Assembly (NCBI GenBank): GCA_900548895.1
Contig: URLZ01000030.1
Coordinates: 1-32,183 of the forward strand
Length of the DNA stretch: 32,183 nt
Direction: 5' to 3'
DNA from: an uncultured Akkermansia sp.
GTDB lineage: Bacteria > Verrucomicrobiota > Verrucomicrobiia > Verrucomicrobiales > Akkermansiaceae
Positions 1 to 7,976 of this stretch are shown one piece after another (within the stretch, counting starts at the first letter, position 1; every line of letters starts with the position of its first letter). The translations under genes and the position numbers were made by a program. Under the pieces are notes generated by a model. The model did not search any database, was not told the origin of the DNA, and saw nothing but the letters and a program-made list of their open reading frames with translations.

Positions 1-76
1 TTTTTTCGCTGAATTTTTGCTCTTTTTTGCGGATTTTTTGCAGATTCTTCACAAGGCGCTGATGCTGAGGGGGCAT
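1..76 (-). CDS. Possible N-terminus of a gene leaving the left edge (partial)
   Basis: On the minus strand an ATG at 76-74 opens a frame that stays open to the window edge. It encodes about 25 residues beginning MPPQHQRLVKNL and is rich in Lys, Gln and Glu, like a charged or basic N-terminus. The A-runs that give its lysine codons appear on the plus strand as regularly spaced T-runs. There is no clear Shine-Dalgarno motif and no convincing promoter. The product is not recognisable from so few residues, and the frame could be chance in an A-rich stretch. Confidence 0.3.
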   Translation of the reverse strand, partial: MPPQHQRLVKNLQKIRKKEQKFSEK

Positions 77-286
77 TTTTCGTGACTTTTTTGAGTCTCC
101 GGGGCGCATCGACGCGGCTTGCGCGGCGAGCCTGCCGTTTTGCTGAGGCAAGCTTGATTGTTCGCCCGTCGGGCAGATGGGGTGGTGGCGCGGTGGGACG
201 GGATCGGGCGTGGGCGCGCCGGCTCGCAGCGGTGTGCTACATGGAGGATCGCAAGCCCCAATGGCTGCTGCGCGTGAGCGCGCGGC
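77..286. other. Non-coding stretch, nothing recognised
   Basis: This gap lies between the possible left-edge gene and the stop of the small membrane-protein gene. Short open frames exist on both strands but have Arg/Ala/Pro-biased compositions typical of high-GC chance frames. I see no terminator with a U-tract, RNA gene or repeat here. Confidence 0.4.
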
Positions 287-820
287 TCAGTCGTCGGAGG
301 GGTTCTCCCGCGCGATGTCCTTCCTGAGGCTGTCTTCTTCCAGCCTCTCGTTCAGGAGGCTGTACAGGTCTTGAACACGGCGGCAACAGCCGCTGTTGAC
401 GGGGATGGTTTTCAAGCTGCGGCCTTGAACGACGGCCATGATGTGCTTGATGCCTGAGATTTCGGCGATGACAAAAGCTTCGATTTCCTGATACGTCAGG
501 CTTTCCTCGCGCTTGGCGAAGGCATATCGGAACCAAATGCGGTCGCGCCCCACGCGCAGGATCGGCTTTTTTGCCAGAGACAGGTAGGTCATGCGAAGGG
601 CGACCACCACGCCCAGGAAGAAGAAGGCCGCGCCTACTACGCCAATCGCTTGCGCCACGAACCCTCCCAGGGTGACGACAAAGACGCCGGCCAGAGTCAT
701 TCCCGCCGAGACGCATGCCATGCACAGGATTCGCCCCGGCGAGGGGTAGATCTCGACGACGGCGTTGGGGTTTACCCCTTCTCGCGCGTTGATGCTCTCG
801 TTACGGACGGTGTCGTTCAT
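287..820 (-). CDS. Small two-helix membrane protein, STM3941-like
   Basis: This 177-residue protein has a short hydrophilic N-terminus, then a VEIYPSP motif (residues 22-28) leading into two adjacent hydrophobic helices (about 31-51 and 55-75). A soluble C-terminal half follows, including a RVGRDRIWFRY segment and a predicted beta-rich region. The order short motif, helix pair, small PH-like cytosolic domain recalls the uncharacterised STM3941 family; I make that link from memory of the pattern. The function is unknown. I chose the ATG at 820 because the 50 codons upstream in the same frame are Arg/Ser-rich and unlike protein sequence, although an earlier start at 970 is formally open. The gene stands alone, divergent from the catalase gene. 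Confidence 0.6.
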   Translation of the reverse strand: MNDTVRNESINAREGVNPNAVVEIYPSPGRILCMACVSAGMTLAGVFVVTLGGFVAQAIGVVGAAFFFLGVVVALRMTYLSLAKKPILRVGRDRIWFRYAFAKREESLTYQEIEAFVIAEISGIKHIMAVVQGRSLKTIPVNSGCCRRVQDLYSLLNERLEEDSLRKDIARENPSDD

Positions 821-1154
821 GGCTGCTTCAATGCCAGTTGTGTTATCCGTGGCGCGGTTTGTTGATCCCGAGTGTCGAAGGCTGTTCTTGTGCTGCGCTT
901 GGGCTGCGCTTCGGTTTCTTCGACGTCTGATGATGACATCTATTTTACGCTTCGGCGTACTCGATGTCAAGGCTCATGTCACGCCCGAGCCGGCGGGTCC
1001 GTTTCTGCGGGGCGCGCCGGGCGCGGGGATGCGGCTCTCGGCTCTACCCTTCCCTCTGTTTCCCCGGGCGGGCGGGGGCGGCGGCGGGGGCGCGGTTATC
1101 GCGCAAGCTGCCGTGGGGCCGATGTCGCGTCTCGGGGCATCGCCTAATTTTTAT
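821..1154. other. Divergent intergenic region with a G-run cluster
   Basis: This is the left part of the 464-bp region between the divergent membrane-protein and catalase genes. At 1066-1090 the plus strand has four G-runs of 3, 3, 5 and 5 bases separated by 1, 1 and 7 bases, which meets the usual G-quadruplex pattern. I found no convincing promoter for the minus-strand gene and no RNA gene. Confidence 0.4.
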
Positions 1155-1169
1155 TTGGAATAATTCCAA
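1155..1169. promoter_or_regulatory. Perfect 7-1-7 palindrome, Fur/PerR-type operator candidate
   Basis: TTGGAATAATTCCAA is a perfect inverted repeat of two 7-bp arms around one central A. The 7-1-7 geometry and the AAT-n-ATT core are those of Fur-family boxes, and PerR boxes in other bacteria differ from it at only a few arm positions. It sits 6 bp upstream of the catalase -35 box in an AT-rich island in otherwise very GC-rich DNA. Peroxide-responsive control of catalase by PerR is well known in other phyla; here it is inferred from site and location only. Confidence 0.6.
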
Positions 1170-1175
1170 TTTTGC

Positions 1176-1204
1176 TTGACTTCGGCGGTGACCTTGTGTA
1201 GAAA
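1176..1204 (+). promoter_or_regulatory. Sigma-70-type promoter of the catalase gene
   Basis: The -35 box TTGACT (1176-1181) and -10 box TAGAAA (1199-1204) are separated by 17 bp. The predicted transcript start near 1211 leaves an untranslated leader of about 74 nt before the catalase ATG. The palindrome at 1155-1169 abuts the -35 box. Confidence 0.65.
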
Positions 1205-1284
1205 TGAGGTGACCCTTCTTTGTCCGGATGTCCGCGATTTGAGGGGGATACAACGACGAACAACAATCCGAACTCAAGCTGACC

Positions 1285-2739
1285 ATGAGTGAGAAACAAA
1301 ATCGAATGACGACGGCTGCCGGTGCGCCGGTGGTGGACAACATGCATGTGCAGACGGCGGGTCCGCGTGGGCCGATGCTGTTGCAGGATGCGTGGTATTT
1401 GGAGAAGCTGGCGCACTTTCACCGCGAGGTGATTCCGGAGCGACGCATGCATGCGAAGGGCTCGGGTGCGTACGGGGTGTTCCGTGTCACGCATGATATC
1501 ACGCGCTATTCGCGGGCGGCGCTGTTCGCGGAGGTGGGGAAGGAGACGCCGGTGTTTGTGCGCTTTTCGACGGTGGCCGGGGAGCGCGGGGCGGCGGATG
1601 CGGAGCGCGATATTCGCGGGTTCGCGGTGAAGTTCTACACGGAGGAGGGCAACTGGGATCTGGTGGGCAATAATACGCCGGTGTTCTTTTTGCGCGATCC
1701 CTTGCAGTTCCCGGATTTGAATCACGTGGTGAAGCGCGATCCGCGCACGGGGCTGCACAGTGCGGCGCAGAACTGGGATTTCTGGACTTCTCTGCCGGAG
1801 GCTTTTCACCAGGTGACGATTGTGATGAGTGATCGCGGGATTCCGGATGGCTACCGCTATATGCACGGCTTCGGGAGTCACACCTTCTCGCTGATCAATG
1901 CGGCGGGGGAGCGGGTGTGGGTGAAGTTTCACCTCAAGAGCTGCCAAGGTATTCGCAATTTGACGGATGAGGAGGCGGCGGCGGTGATTGCTCGCGATCG
2001 CGACAGCGCGGGCCGCGATTTGCTGGAGGCGATTGAGCGCGGGGATTTTCCGCGCTGGCGTTTCTGCATTCAGGTGATGACGGAGGAGCAGGCGCGCGAG
2101 TTCCCCTTCAATCCCTTCGATTTGACGAAGGTGTGGCCGCATGCGGATTTCCCGCTGATGGAGGTGGGGATTCTGGAGCTGAACCGCAATCCGGAGAATT
2201 ATTTTGCGGAGGTGGAGCAGTCGGCGTTCAATCCGGCGCATGTGGTGCCGGGCATTGGGTTCTCGCCGGACAAGATGCTGCAGGGCCGTCTGTTCGCCTA
2301 CGGGGATGCGCAGCGCTATCGCTTGGGGGTGAATCATGATCAGATTCCGGTGAATCGCCCGCGCTGCCCTTACCACAGCTATCACCGCGACGGGCAGATG
2401 CGCACGGACGGCAATCTGGGGGGAACGCCGGCCTATGCGCCGAATAGCTTGGGGCTGTGGGAGAGTTCTCCGGAGCTGGCGGAGCCGCCGCTGCCGCTGG
2501 AGGGTGCGGCGGATCGCTATGAGTTCGCCTGCGATGAGGCGGATTATTACGCGCAGCCTCGGGCGCTGTTCCGCCTGATGACACCGCAGCAGCAGGCTGC
2601 GCTGTTCGGGAATACGGCTCGGGCGCTGGCGGGGGTGCCGGAGGCGATTGTGAAGCGCCACCTGGAGCACTGCTACGCTTGCGATGAGGCGTACGGGCGC
2701 GGGGTGGAGGAGGCTCTGGCGGCTCAGGGCCGCGCCTGA
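1285..2739 (+). CDS. katA: Monofunctional heme catalase (small subunit)
   Basis: Catalase converts two hydrogen peroxide molecules to water and oxygen using heme b. The 484-residue length matches the small-subunit catalase group. The catalytic His is in [13 protein letters not shown] (His56) and the catalytic Asn in VGNNTPVFF (Asn129). The proximal heme-ligand Tyr is in [14 protein letters not shown] (Tyr339), and the [10 protein letters not shown] motif is intact. No signal peptide is visible, so the enzyme should be cytosolic. The start is the first ATG matching the family N-terminus ([13 protein letters not shown]); no Shine-Dalgarno motif precedes it. The gene is monocistronic, bounded by its own promoter and a strong terminator, with a PerR-like palindrome upstream. 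It suggests an organism that meets oxygen or host peroxide. Confidence 0.96.
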   Translation: MSEKQNRMTTAAGAPVVDNMHVQTAGPRGPMLLQDAWYLEKLAHFHREVIPERRMHAKGSGAYGVFRVTHDITRYSRAALFAEVGKETPVFVRFSTVAGERGAADAERDIRGFAVKFYTEEGNWDLVGNNTPVFFLRDPLQFPDLNHVVKRDPRTGLHSAAQNWDFWTSLPEAFHQVTIVMSDRGIPDGYRYMHGFGSHTFSLINAAGERVWVKFHLKSCQGIRNLTDEEAAAVIARDRDSAGRDLLEAIERGDFPRWRFCIQVMTEEQAREFPFNPFDLTKVWPHADFPLMEVGILELNRNPENYFAEVEQSAFNPAHVVPGIGFSPDKMLQGRLFAYGDAQRYRLGVNHDQIPVNRPRCPYHSYHRDGQMRTDGNLGGTPAYAPNSLGLWESSPELAEPPLPLEGAADRYEFACDEADYYAQPRALFRLMTPQQQAALFGNTARALAGVPEAIVKRHLEHCYACDEAYGRGVEEALAAQGRA

Positions 2740-2770
2740 TCGTCCTGCGCTCTGCGGCGTGAAATGCAGC

Positions 2771-2808
2771 CGGCGGGTTCCCGTTTCGCGGGGGCCCGCC
2801 GTTTTTTT
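2771..2808 (+). terminator. Rho-independent terminator after the catalase gene
   Basis: A GC-rich hairpin of about 13 bp (arm beginning CGGCGGGTTCCCG, two G-U pairs, 5-nt loop) is followed directly by seven T. It lies 31 bp after the catalase stop. Confidence 0.9.
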
Positions 2809-2826
2809 GGTGCGGCCGGGCTCGCT

Positions 2827-3894
2827 TCAGTCGAGGCGGCGGCCGAAGACGCCGGAGCTGCGGCCTGAGGCTTCGAGCTGAAGGCGCCTAGCGGGGGGCA
2901 GGACGCTGCGGGGGAGTTCGGCGTAGCGCAGGCGGTCGCGGAAGTAGCTGACGGCGCTCTGCGAGATGGCGAAGATGCGGTCGAAGCCGGCGGCGCGGGC
3001 GCGGTCTTCGGCGAAGCGGCACATGGCGCGGCCGTAGCCGTGGCCTTCGTAGCTCTTTTTGATGAAGAGACAGCCGAGTTCGGCGCAGTGTTCTTCGGGG
3101 TAGGGGTAGATGGCGACGCAGCCGACGATGGTGTCGTCGAGGGTGTAGACGTAGTAGCTGTCGAGGTGGTCGCGGATGGATTCGTAGTTGCGGTGGACGA
3201 GTTTGGCGTCGACCATGCTGCGAGCGATCATGGAGAGCAGCTCGGGGATGTCGTCTTCCTTCAGGGGGCGAATTTCGCGGTAGGAGTCGTTGTGCACCAT
3301 GGTGCCGACGCCTTCTTCGGAGAAGAATTCGTCGAGCATGACGCCGCGGTGGCGGCCGTCGAGGAGGTGGACGCGGGGGATGCCGCGGCGGCAGACGGCG
3401 GCGGCTTCTCGCAGCTCATCCCAGTGGCTGCAGTCGCCGGCTTGCCCGACTTCGCTCTCGAGGATGGCGAAGATGGGCTGGCCTTGCCGGCTGGGGACGC
3501 CGCCGGGTTGCAGGACGACGTATTTGGCGGCGCCGAGGCGAACAGCTAGCTCGACGCTGCCGTCGTCAAAGCGCCCGGTGGTTCCGGAGGCGACGATGGC
3601 GACTTGGGGGCGCTCGACGATTTCGCGGATGCGGGTGATGGCGGGGTCGCCGTCGGTGAGGGGGCGCTCGACGACGGCGGCGTGCATTTCGCATTCGCCG
3701 GCGCGCTGTTCGAGGCGCTTGGTGTCGCTTCCTTCGGCGACGAGGACGAGGCGCACGCCGATTTCGTGCAGGGCGTCGGCGTCCAGCAGGGCGTCGACGA
3801 GTTCGTCGGCGTCGATGAGGGCGGCGTCGATGTGGACGATGAAGAGGCGCCCGCGGAAATACGGGACGTACTCCAGAACGGAGCGTACGTTCAT
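2827..3894 (-). CDS. argA: N-acetylglutamate synthase-like protein (kinase-like plus GNAT domains)
   Basis: This 355-residue protein has the two-part layout of ArgA, which acetylates glutamate with acetyl-CoA at the first step of arginine synthesis. Residues 1-200 form an amino-acid-kinase-like region (opening FRGRLFIVHIDAALID, with IGVRLVLVAEG), where ArgA binds arginine for feedback control. Residues about 205-355 form a GNAT acetyltransferase domain with REIRPLKEDDI, CVAIYPYPEEHCAELGC and the acetyl-CoA-binding turn YEGHGYGRA. The kinase-like part is roughly 80 residues shorter than in E. coli ArgA (443 aa overall), so arginine sensing may differ. It follows secA after 50 bp on the same strand and is probably co-transcribed. 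No Shine-Dalgarno motif is present. The fold assignment is firm; substrate glutamate is inferred from the domain pairing. Confidence 0.78.
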   Translation of the reverse strand: MNVRSVLEYVPYFRGRLFIVHIDAALIDADELVDALLDADALHEIGVRLVLVAEGSDTKRLEQRAGECEMHAAVVERPLTDGDPAITRIREIVERPQVAIVASGTTGRFDDGSVELAVRLGAAKYVVLQPGGVPSRQGQPIFAILESEVGQAGDCSHWDELREAAAVCRRGIPRVHLLDGRHRGVMLDEFFSEEGVGTMVHNDSYREIRPLKEDDIPELLSMIARSMVDAKLVHRNYESIRDHLDSYYVYTLDDTIVGCVAIYPYPEEHCAELGCLFIKKSYEGHGYGRAMCRFAEDRARAAGFDRIFAISQSAVSYFRDRLRYAELPRSVLPPARRLQLEASGRSSGVFGRRLD

Positions 3895-3944
3895 GGGCCT
3901 GTCGAAGGTGGGGGGATGCGCGGGCCGGGGAGCGGCCCCGCGAC

Positions 3945-6900
3945 TCAGGCGCGGGGTTCTCCGCCGGCAGCGGCGCTTTTCTCGCCTTCGTTGGTTCCTT
4001 CGGTGGCTTCCGAGCTCTTCTCAGGGGCGGCGGGGGCCGGCGTGGTGTTGTCATCCGCGGGGGTGGCCTCGGGGCTGTCACTGCCGCCGGTCAGGGATCC
4101 GCCTTCGACTTCGTCGAGGACTTCACCGCCTTCGAAGGGTGCGGGGGCGACGAGGTCGCCGGAGCCTTCGGGGCGCTTGATGTTGATGCGCTGGCGCTTC
4201 CTCTTGAAGTTGAAGGGTTTGGTGTCGCGGAAGGGGATGGCGCCGCCGATGGAGCCGCTGTCGGCGGAGCCGAGGGGGAGTTCACCGCCGTCGGTGGGCT
4301 CGGTTGTGCTGACGTCGACGGTTTCACCGAGCGCTGGGGCGGACTCGGGGCTGTCGGCGGGCTCGATGCGGTTGCCGGCCTGCTGGGCGTGGAGGCGCCC
4401 GAGCTGCTCGCGCAGGAGGCTCAGGAGGTCGCCGCCGCCGAGGAGGTCGGTGATGCTGCTGTCTTCTTCTTCAGCGTTGCTGTCGGGCAGCGAGGCGAGG
4501 AAGTCTTCGAAGGCGTTGAGGCTGGTGGTGCTGCGGAAGAGGCCGCTGCAGATTTCCAGCTCGATGTTGTGCATGAGGGTTTCGAAGATTTCGTAGGCTT
4601 CGCGCTTGTATTCGACGAGGGGGTCGCGCTGGCCCTGGGCGCGCAGGCGCACGCCTTCGCGCAGGGCGTCCATGTCGGTGATGTGCCGCTGCCAGAGTTT
4701 GTCGATGGCTTGCAGCATGATGTGGCGCTCCATCTGGTCGATGCGGTCGGGGCGCTCGCCGGCTACTTTTTTCTCGTAGAGCTCCTTGACGCGCTTGACG
4801 ATGTTTTCGGCGATTTGCTGGGGCTCGAGGTCGCTGTAGCGGACGTCGTCTTCGCCCCAGCCCATGGGGAAGGTGGAGTTGACCCAGTGCAGGAGGTCGC
4901 CGACGCGCATTTTGCCGTTTTCGTCTTTGCTCAGCAGGGTTTCGCACTTGTACTGCGTGGCGCCTTCGAGGGATTCGTAGATCATGTCGCGCGGATCTTC
5001 GCAGAGGAGGGCGTCGTTGCGCATGGCGTAGACGATGATACGCTGCTGGTTCATGACGTCGTCGTAGTCCAGCACGTGCTTGCGCCAGATGTAGTTGCGC
5101 TGCTCGACTTTTTTCTGCGCGCCTTCGATGATTTTGTTCATGAGACCGCTCTCGACGGCTTCGCCGTCTTTCATGCCGAAGCGGTCCATCATCTTGGTCA
5201 TGCGCTCGCTGCCGCCGAAGTTGCGCATGAGGTCGTCTTCGAAGGAGAGGAAGAATTGCGAAGCGCCGGGGTCGCCCTGGCGGGAGCAGCGGCCGCGCAG
5301 CTGGCGGTCGATGCGGCGCGATTCGTAGCGCTCGGTGCCGAGCACGAAGAGGCCGCCGAGTTCGGGGACGCCGGCCCCGAGTTTGATGTCGGTGCCGCGG
5401 CCTGCCATGTTCGTGGAGACGGTGACGGCGCCTTTCTGGCCGGCGAGGGCGACGATTTCGGCTTCGCGCTGGTGGTTTTTGGCGTTGAGCACCTGGTGGG
5501 GCACTTTGGCGAAGTTGAGCATGCGCGAGAGGGTCTCGGAGGCTTCGACGCTGGCGGTGCCGATGAGCACGGGCTGGCCTTTTTTATGCAGTTCGACGAT
5601 TTTGGCGACGACGGCGTTGAATTTCTCGCGGCGGCTGCGGAAGATGAGGTCGTTGTAGTCCTGGCGGATGCAGGGGCGGTGCGTCGGGATGGGCAGGACG
5701 TCGAGTTTGTAGATGTCGTGGAACTCGGCGGCTTCGGTCTCGGCGGTGCCGGTCATGCCGGCGAGGCGGCTGTGGAGGCGGAAGTAGTTCTGGATGGTGA
5801 TGGTGGCGTAGGTCATGTTCTCCGGCTCGACGTTGACGCCTTCCTTGGCTTCGATGGCCTGGTGCAGGCCGTCGCTCCAACGCCGCCCGGGCATTTCGCG
5901 GCCGGTGTTCTGGTCAATGATGACGATCTTGTCGTCCTTGACGACGTACTCCTTGTCCTTTTCGTAGATGGTGTAGGCCTTGAGCAGCTGGCTGGTGGTG
6001 TGCAGGCGCAGGCCGGTTTCCTCGAGCCGCTTCATGAGGGCGGTCTTGCGGGCTTCGCGCTCGCGCTCAGAGAGGCTTTCGTTTTCGTCGAGGGCGACGA
6101 ATTCGGTGCCGAGGTCGGGCAGGACGAAGTTTTCGGGGTGCCCGGGGCTGATCATTTCGCGGCCTTTCTCCATGAGGTCGGCGTCGTGGGTCTTCTCGTC
6201 GATGGTGAAGTAGAGCTCTTCCTTGAGTTTGAAGAGTTCGAGTTTGCGCGGATCCTGATAGAGGAAGAGTTCGTATTTTTCGACGATGCGGCGCAGGTTG
6301 ACGTCTTCCTGCGAGCGCATGAAGGCGCGGTTGCGCGGCATGCCGAGCTTGACTTTGAAGAGGCAGCGGCCGGCGGTGTCGTTATCACCGGCTTTGGCGG
6401 CCTCGAGGGCTTTGGTCATGAGCCTGTTGCAGAGCTCAATCTGGGCGCGGACGACTTTTTCGACGAGGGGCTTGAGGGTGTCATACTGCTGCTCTTTCTC
6501 GATGACGGCGGGGCCGGAGATGATGAGCGGGGTGCGTGCTTCGTCGATGAGGATGGAGTCCACTTCGTCGATGATGGCGAAGTAGTGGCCGCGCTGCACC
6601 TGGCTTTCCTTCGAGGTGGCCATGCCGTTGTCGCGCAGGTAGTCGAAGCCGAATTCGGCGTTGGTGCCGTAGGTGATGTCGCAGGCGTACTGCTTGCGGC
6701 GCAGGTCGCTGGGCATCATGCTCTGGATGCAGCCGACGCTCAGGCCGAGGAAGTTGAAGAGGGCGCCCATCCACATGGAGTCGCGGCGCGCGAGGTAGTC
6801 GTTGACGGTGACGACGTGGACGCCGAGGCCGGTGAGGGCGTTGAGGTAGACGGGGAGGGTGGCGACGAGGGTCTTGCCTTCGCCCGTGGCCATTTCGGCG

Positions 6901-7442
6901 ATGAAGCCGCGGTGCAGGGCGATGCCGCCGATGAGCTGGACGTCGAAGTGCACCATGTCCCAGCGGATGGGGGTGCCGCAGACGTCGACGTCTTGCCCGC
7001 ACATGAGGCGCGCGGCGCATTTGGCGGCGGCGAAGGCTTCGGGGAGGATTTCGTCAAGGTAGCGGGAGCGCAGGCGGTCGAAGCGGGGCTCGATTTGCAG
7101 CAGGGTGCTCTTGGCTTCTTCGATGGATTCGGGGGTGGGCTCGACCTTGGGGAGTTTCGGGAACTCGGGGGCGAGGGAGCGGAAGCGCTCGTTGATCTTG
7201 CCGGCGAGTTCTTCGAGCTGCTCTTTCTCCATGGAGCGGATGACGCTGCGGGTGGGCAGGTCCATGGGGGTGAAGCGGTGGAGGTGCTCCTGCCAGGCGC
7301 GGGTCTTGCTCAGGAGGAAGTCGCGGTCTTTGTCTTTCCACTGCGATTCGACGGCGAGTATTTTGGCGACGATGGGTTTGAGTTTGCGCACTTCGCGCTG
7401 GTTTTTAGAACCCACGATTTTGTTGAGAATCCATTTAATCAT
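3945..7442 (-). CDS. secA: Protein translocase ATPase SecA
   Basis: SecA is the ATPase that drives unfolded preproteins through SecYEG. This copy is 1165 residues against 901 in E. coli. The Walker A motif GEGKT is at 187-191 and the DEVD motif at 292-295 within IIDEVDSILIDEARTPL. STNMAGRGTDIKLG and the RQLRGRCSRQGDPG helicase motif follow. A large insertion of over 100 residues lies in the preprotein cross-linking region (about 320-470), as in Bacteroidetes and PVC SecA proteins. The C-terminus lacks the usual Cys-rich zinc/SecB-binding motif. Instead a KRKRQRINIKRPEG stretch leads into about 80 low-complexity Glu/Pro/Ala/Gly/Thr residues. I chose ATG 7442 (MIKWILNKIVGSKNQ) because it matches the family N-terminus; the ATG at 7502 overlaps the promoter -10 box. 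Confidence 0.97.
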   Translation of the reverse strand: MIKWILNKIVGSKNQREVRKLKPIVAKILAVESQWKDKDRDFLLSKTRAWQEHLHRFTPMDLPTRSVIRSMEKEQLEELAGKINERFRSLAPEFPKLPKVEPTPESIEEAKSTLLQIEPRFDRLRSRYLDEILPEAFAAAKCAARLMCGQDVDVCGTPIRWDMVHFDVQLIGGIALHRGFIAEMATGEGKTLVATLPVYLNALTGLGVHVVTVNDYLARRDSMWMGALFNFLGLSVGCIQSMMPSDLRRKQYACDITYGTNAEFGFDYLRDNGMATSKESQVQRGHYFAIIDEVDSILIDEARTPLIISGPAVIEKEQQYDTLKPLVEKVVRAQIELCNRLMTKALEAAKAGDNDTAGRCLFKVKLGMPRNRAFMRSQEDVNLRRIVEKYELFLYQDPRKLELFKLKEELYFTIDEKTHDADLMEKGREMISPGHPENFVLPDLGTEFVALDENESLSEREREARKTALMKRLEETGLRLHTTSQLLKAYTIYEKDKEYVVKDDKIVIIDQNTGREMPGRRWSDGLHQAIEAKEGVNVEPENMTYATITIQNYFRLHSRLAGMTGTAETEAAEFHDIYKLDVLPIPTHRPCIRQDYNDLIFRSRREKFNAVVAKIVELHKKGQPVLIGTASVEASETLSRMLNFAKVPHQVLNAKNHQREAEIVALAGQKGAVTVSTNMAGRGTDIKLGAGVPELGGLFVLGTERYESRRIDRQLRGRCSRQGDPGASQFFLSFEDDLMRNFGGSERMTKMMDRFGMKDGEAVESGLMNKIIEGAQKKVEQRNYIWRKHVLDYDDVMNQQRIIVYAMRNDALLCEDPRDMIYESLEGATQYKCETLLSKDENGKMRVGDLLHWVNSTFPMGWGEDDVRYSDLEPQQIAENIVKRVKELYEKKVAGERPDRIDQMERHIMLQAIDKLWQRHITDMDALREGVRLRAQGQRDPLVEYKREAYEIFETLMHNIELEICSGLFRSTTSLNAFEDFLASLPDSNAEEEDSSITDLLGGGDLLSLLREQLGRLHAQQAGNRIEPADSPESAPALGETVDVSTTEPTDGGELPLGSADSGSIGGAIPFRDTKPFNFKRKRQRINIKRPEGSGDLVAPAPFEGGEVLDEVEGGSLTGGSDSPEATPADDNTTPAPAAPEKSSEATEGTNEGEKSAAAGGEPRA

Positions 7443-7500
7443 AACTGCTGTCGTTCTTGGTGTGTGCGCTTCCACGCCCCGCTTTGTGCGGCGGTGCGGC

Positions 7501-7529
7501 ATTGTAGCACAGGCTCATGGGCTTGGCAA
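7501..7529 (-). promoter_or_regulatory. Sigma-70-type promoter of secA-argA
   Basis: On the minus strand the -35 box TTGCCA (plus 7529-7524) and the -10 box TACAAT (plus 7506-7501) are 17 bp apart. The predicted transcript start near 7494 lies downstream of the in-frame ATG at 7502, so translation must begin at 7442, leaving a leader of about 50 nt. Confidence 0.75.
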
Positions 7530-7976
7530 GTGTGCGCGAGCAAAAAGTGTGTCACGCGAGGCGGGGTGTGCGCAGCGCGGGGGCGCGTCCGCGCGCGCGG
7601 GAGGGCTTTGCAGCCTGAGGGTCAATAAACGGGTAGTTTTGAGGGGCGCGAGCGGCCCGAGGTCGGTATGACACGCGGCGGCGGGGCCGAGGGCGGGCGC
7701 CCGGGGCGCTTTTCTCCAACACGTGCGCGGAGCTGCCGGGGGCGGCTCGCTCTCCCCTGCCCTGCGCCCGTGGGGGCCAGGGGCGGGGCCGAGCCAGCCG
7801 GGCAGTTCCTGAGCTGCCCGAAGCGCGCGTCGGCGTGTCGCGAGCCCGGCGTGCCGTCGCCTTGCGGGCGCTTGCGGCTCGGGGCCTGCGCGCTCTCTAC
7901 GCCACGGTCCGTGAGAGGCGGGGTCTGCGGACGGCGGGGCTGGGGGAGGCTACTCCGCGCTCATCGACGCGGGGTC
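7530..7976. other. Long G-rich intergenic region between speA and secA
   Basis: This stretch of about 450 bp is GC-rich and G-biased on the plus strand, with several small self-complementary G/C blocks. One is a 5-bp hairpin with a TTTT tail near 7698-7714 on the plus strand, but no plus-strand gene precedes it. I see no U-tailed terminator for speA, no RNA gene and no credible small coding region. Confidence 0.4.

Noticed and set aside
2..85. Plus-strand frame open from the left edge ending at 85
   Set aside because: Its Phe/Leu-rich peptide and low third-position GC do not fit neighbouring genes; the opposite strand's charged frame is somewhat more plausible.
4389..7628. Plus-strand open frame of over 1000 codons across secA
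   Set aside because: It is exactly antisense to secA, and its composition (Val/Asp/Ala/Glu/Gly/Phe-rich, no domain) is what the reverse complement of C-ending codons gives.
7698..7714. Plus-strand 5-bp GC hairpin followed by TTTT
   Set aside because: No plus-strand gene ends upstream, and the stem is short enough to be chance in this GC-rich gap.
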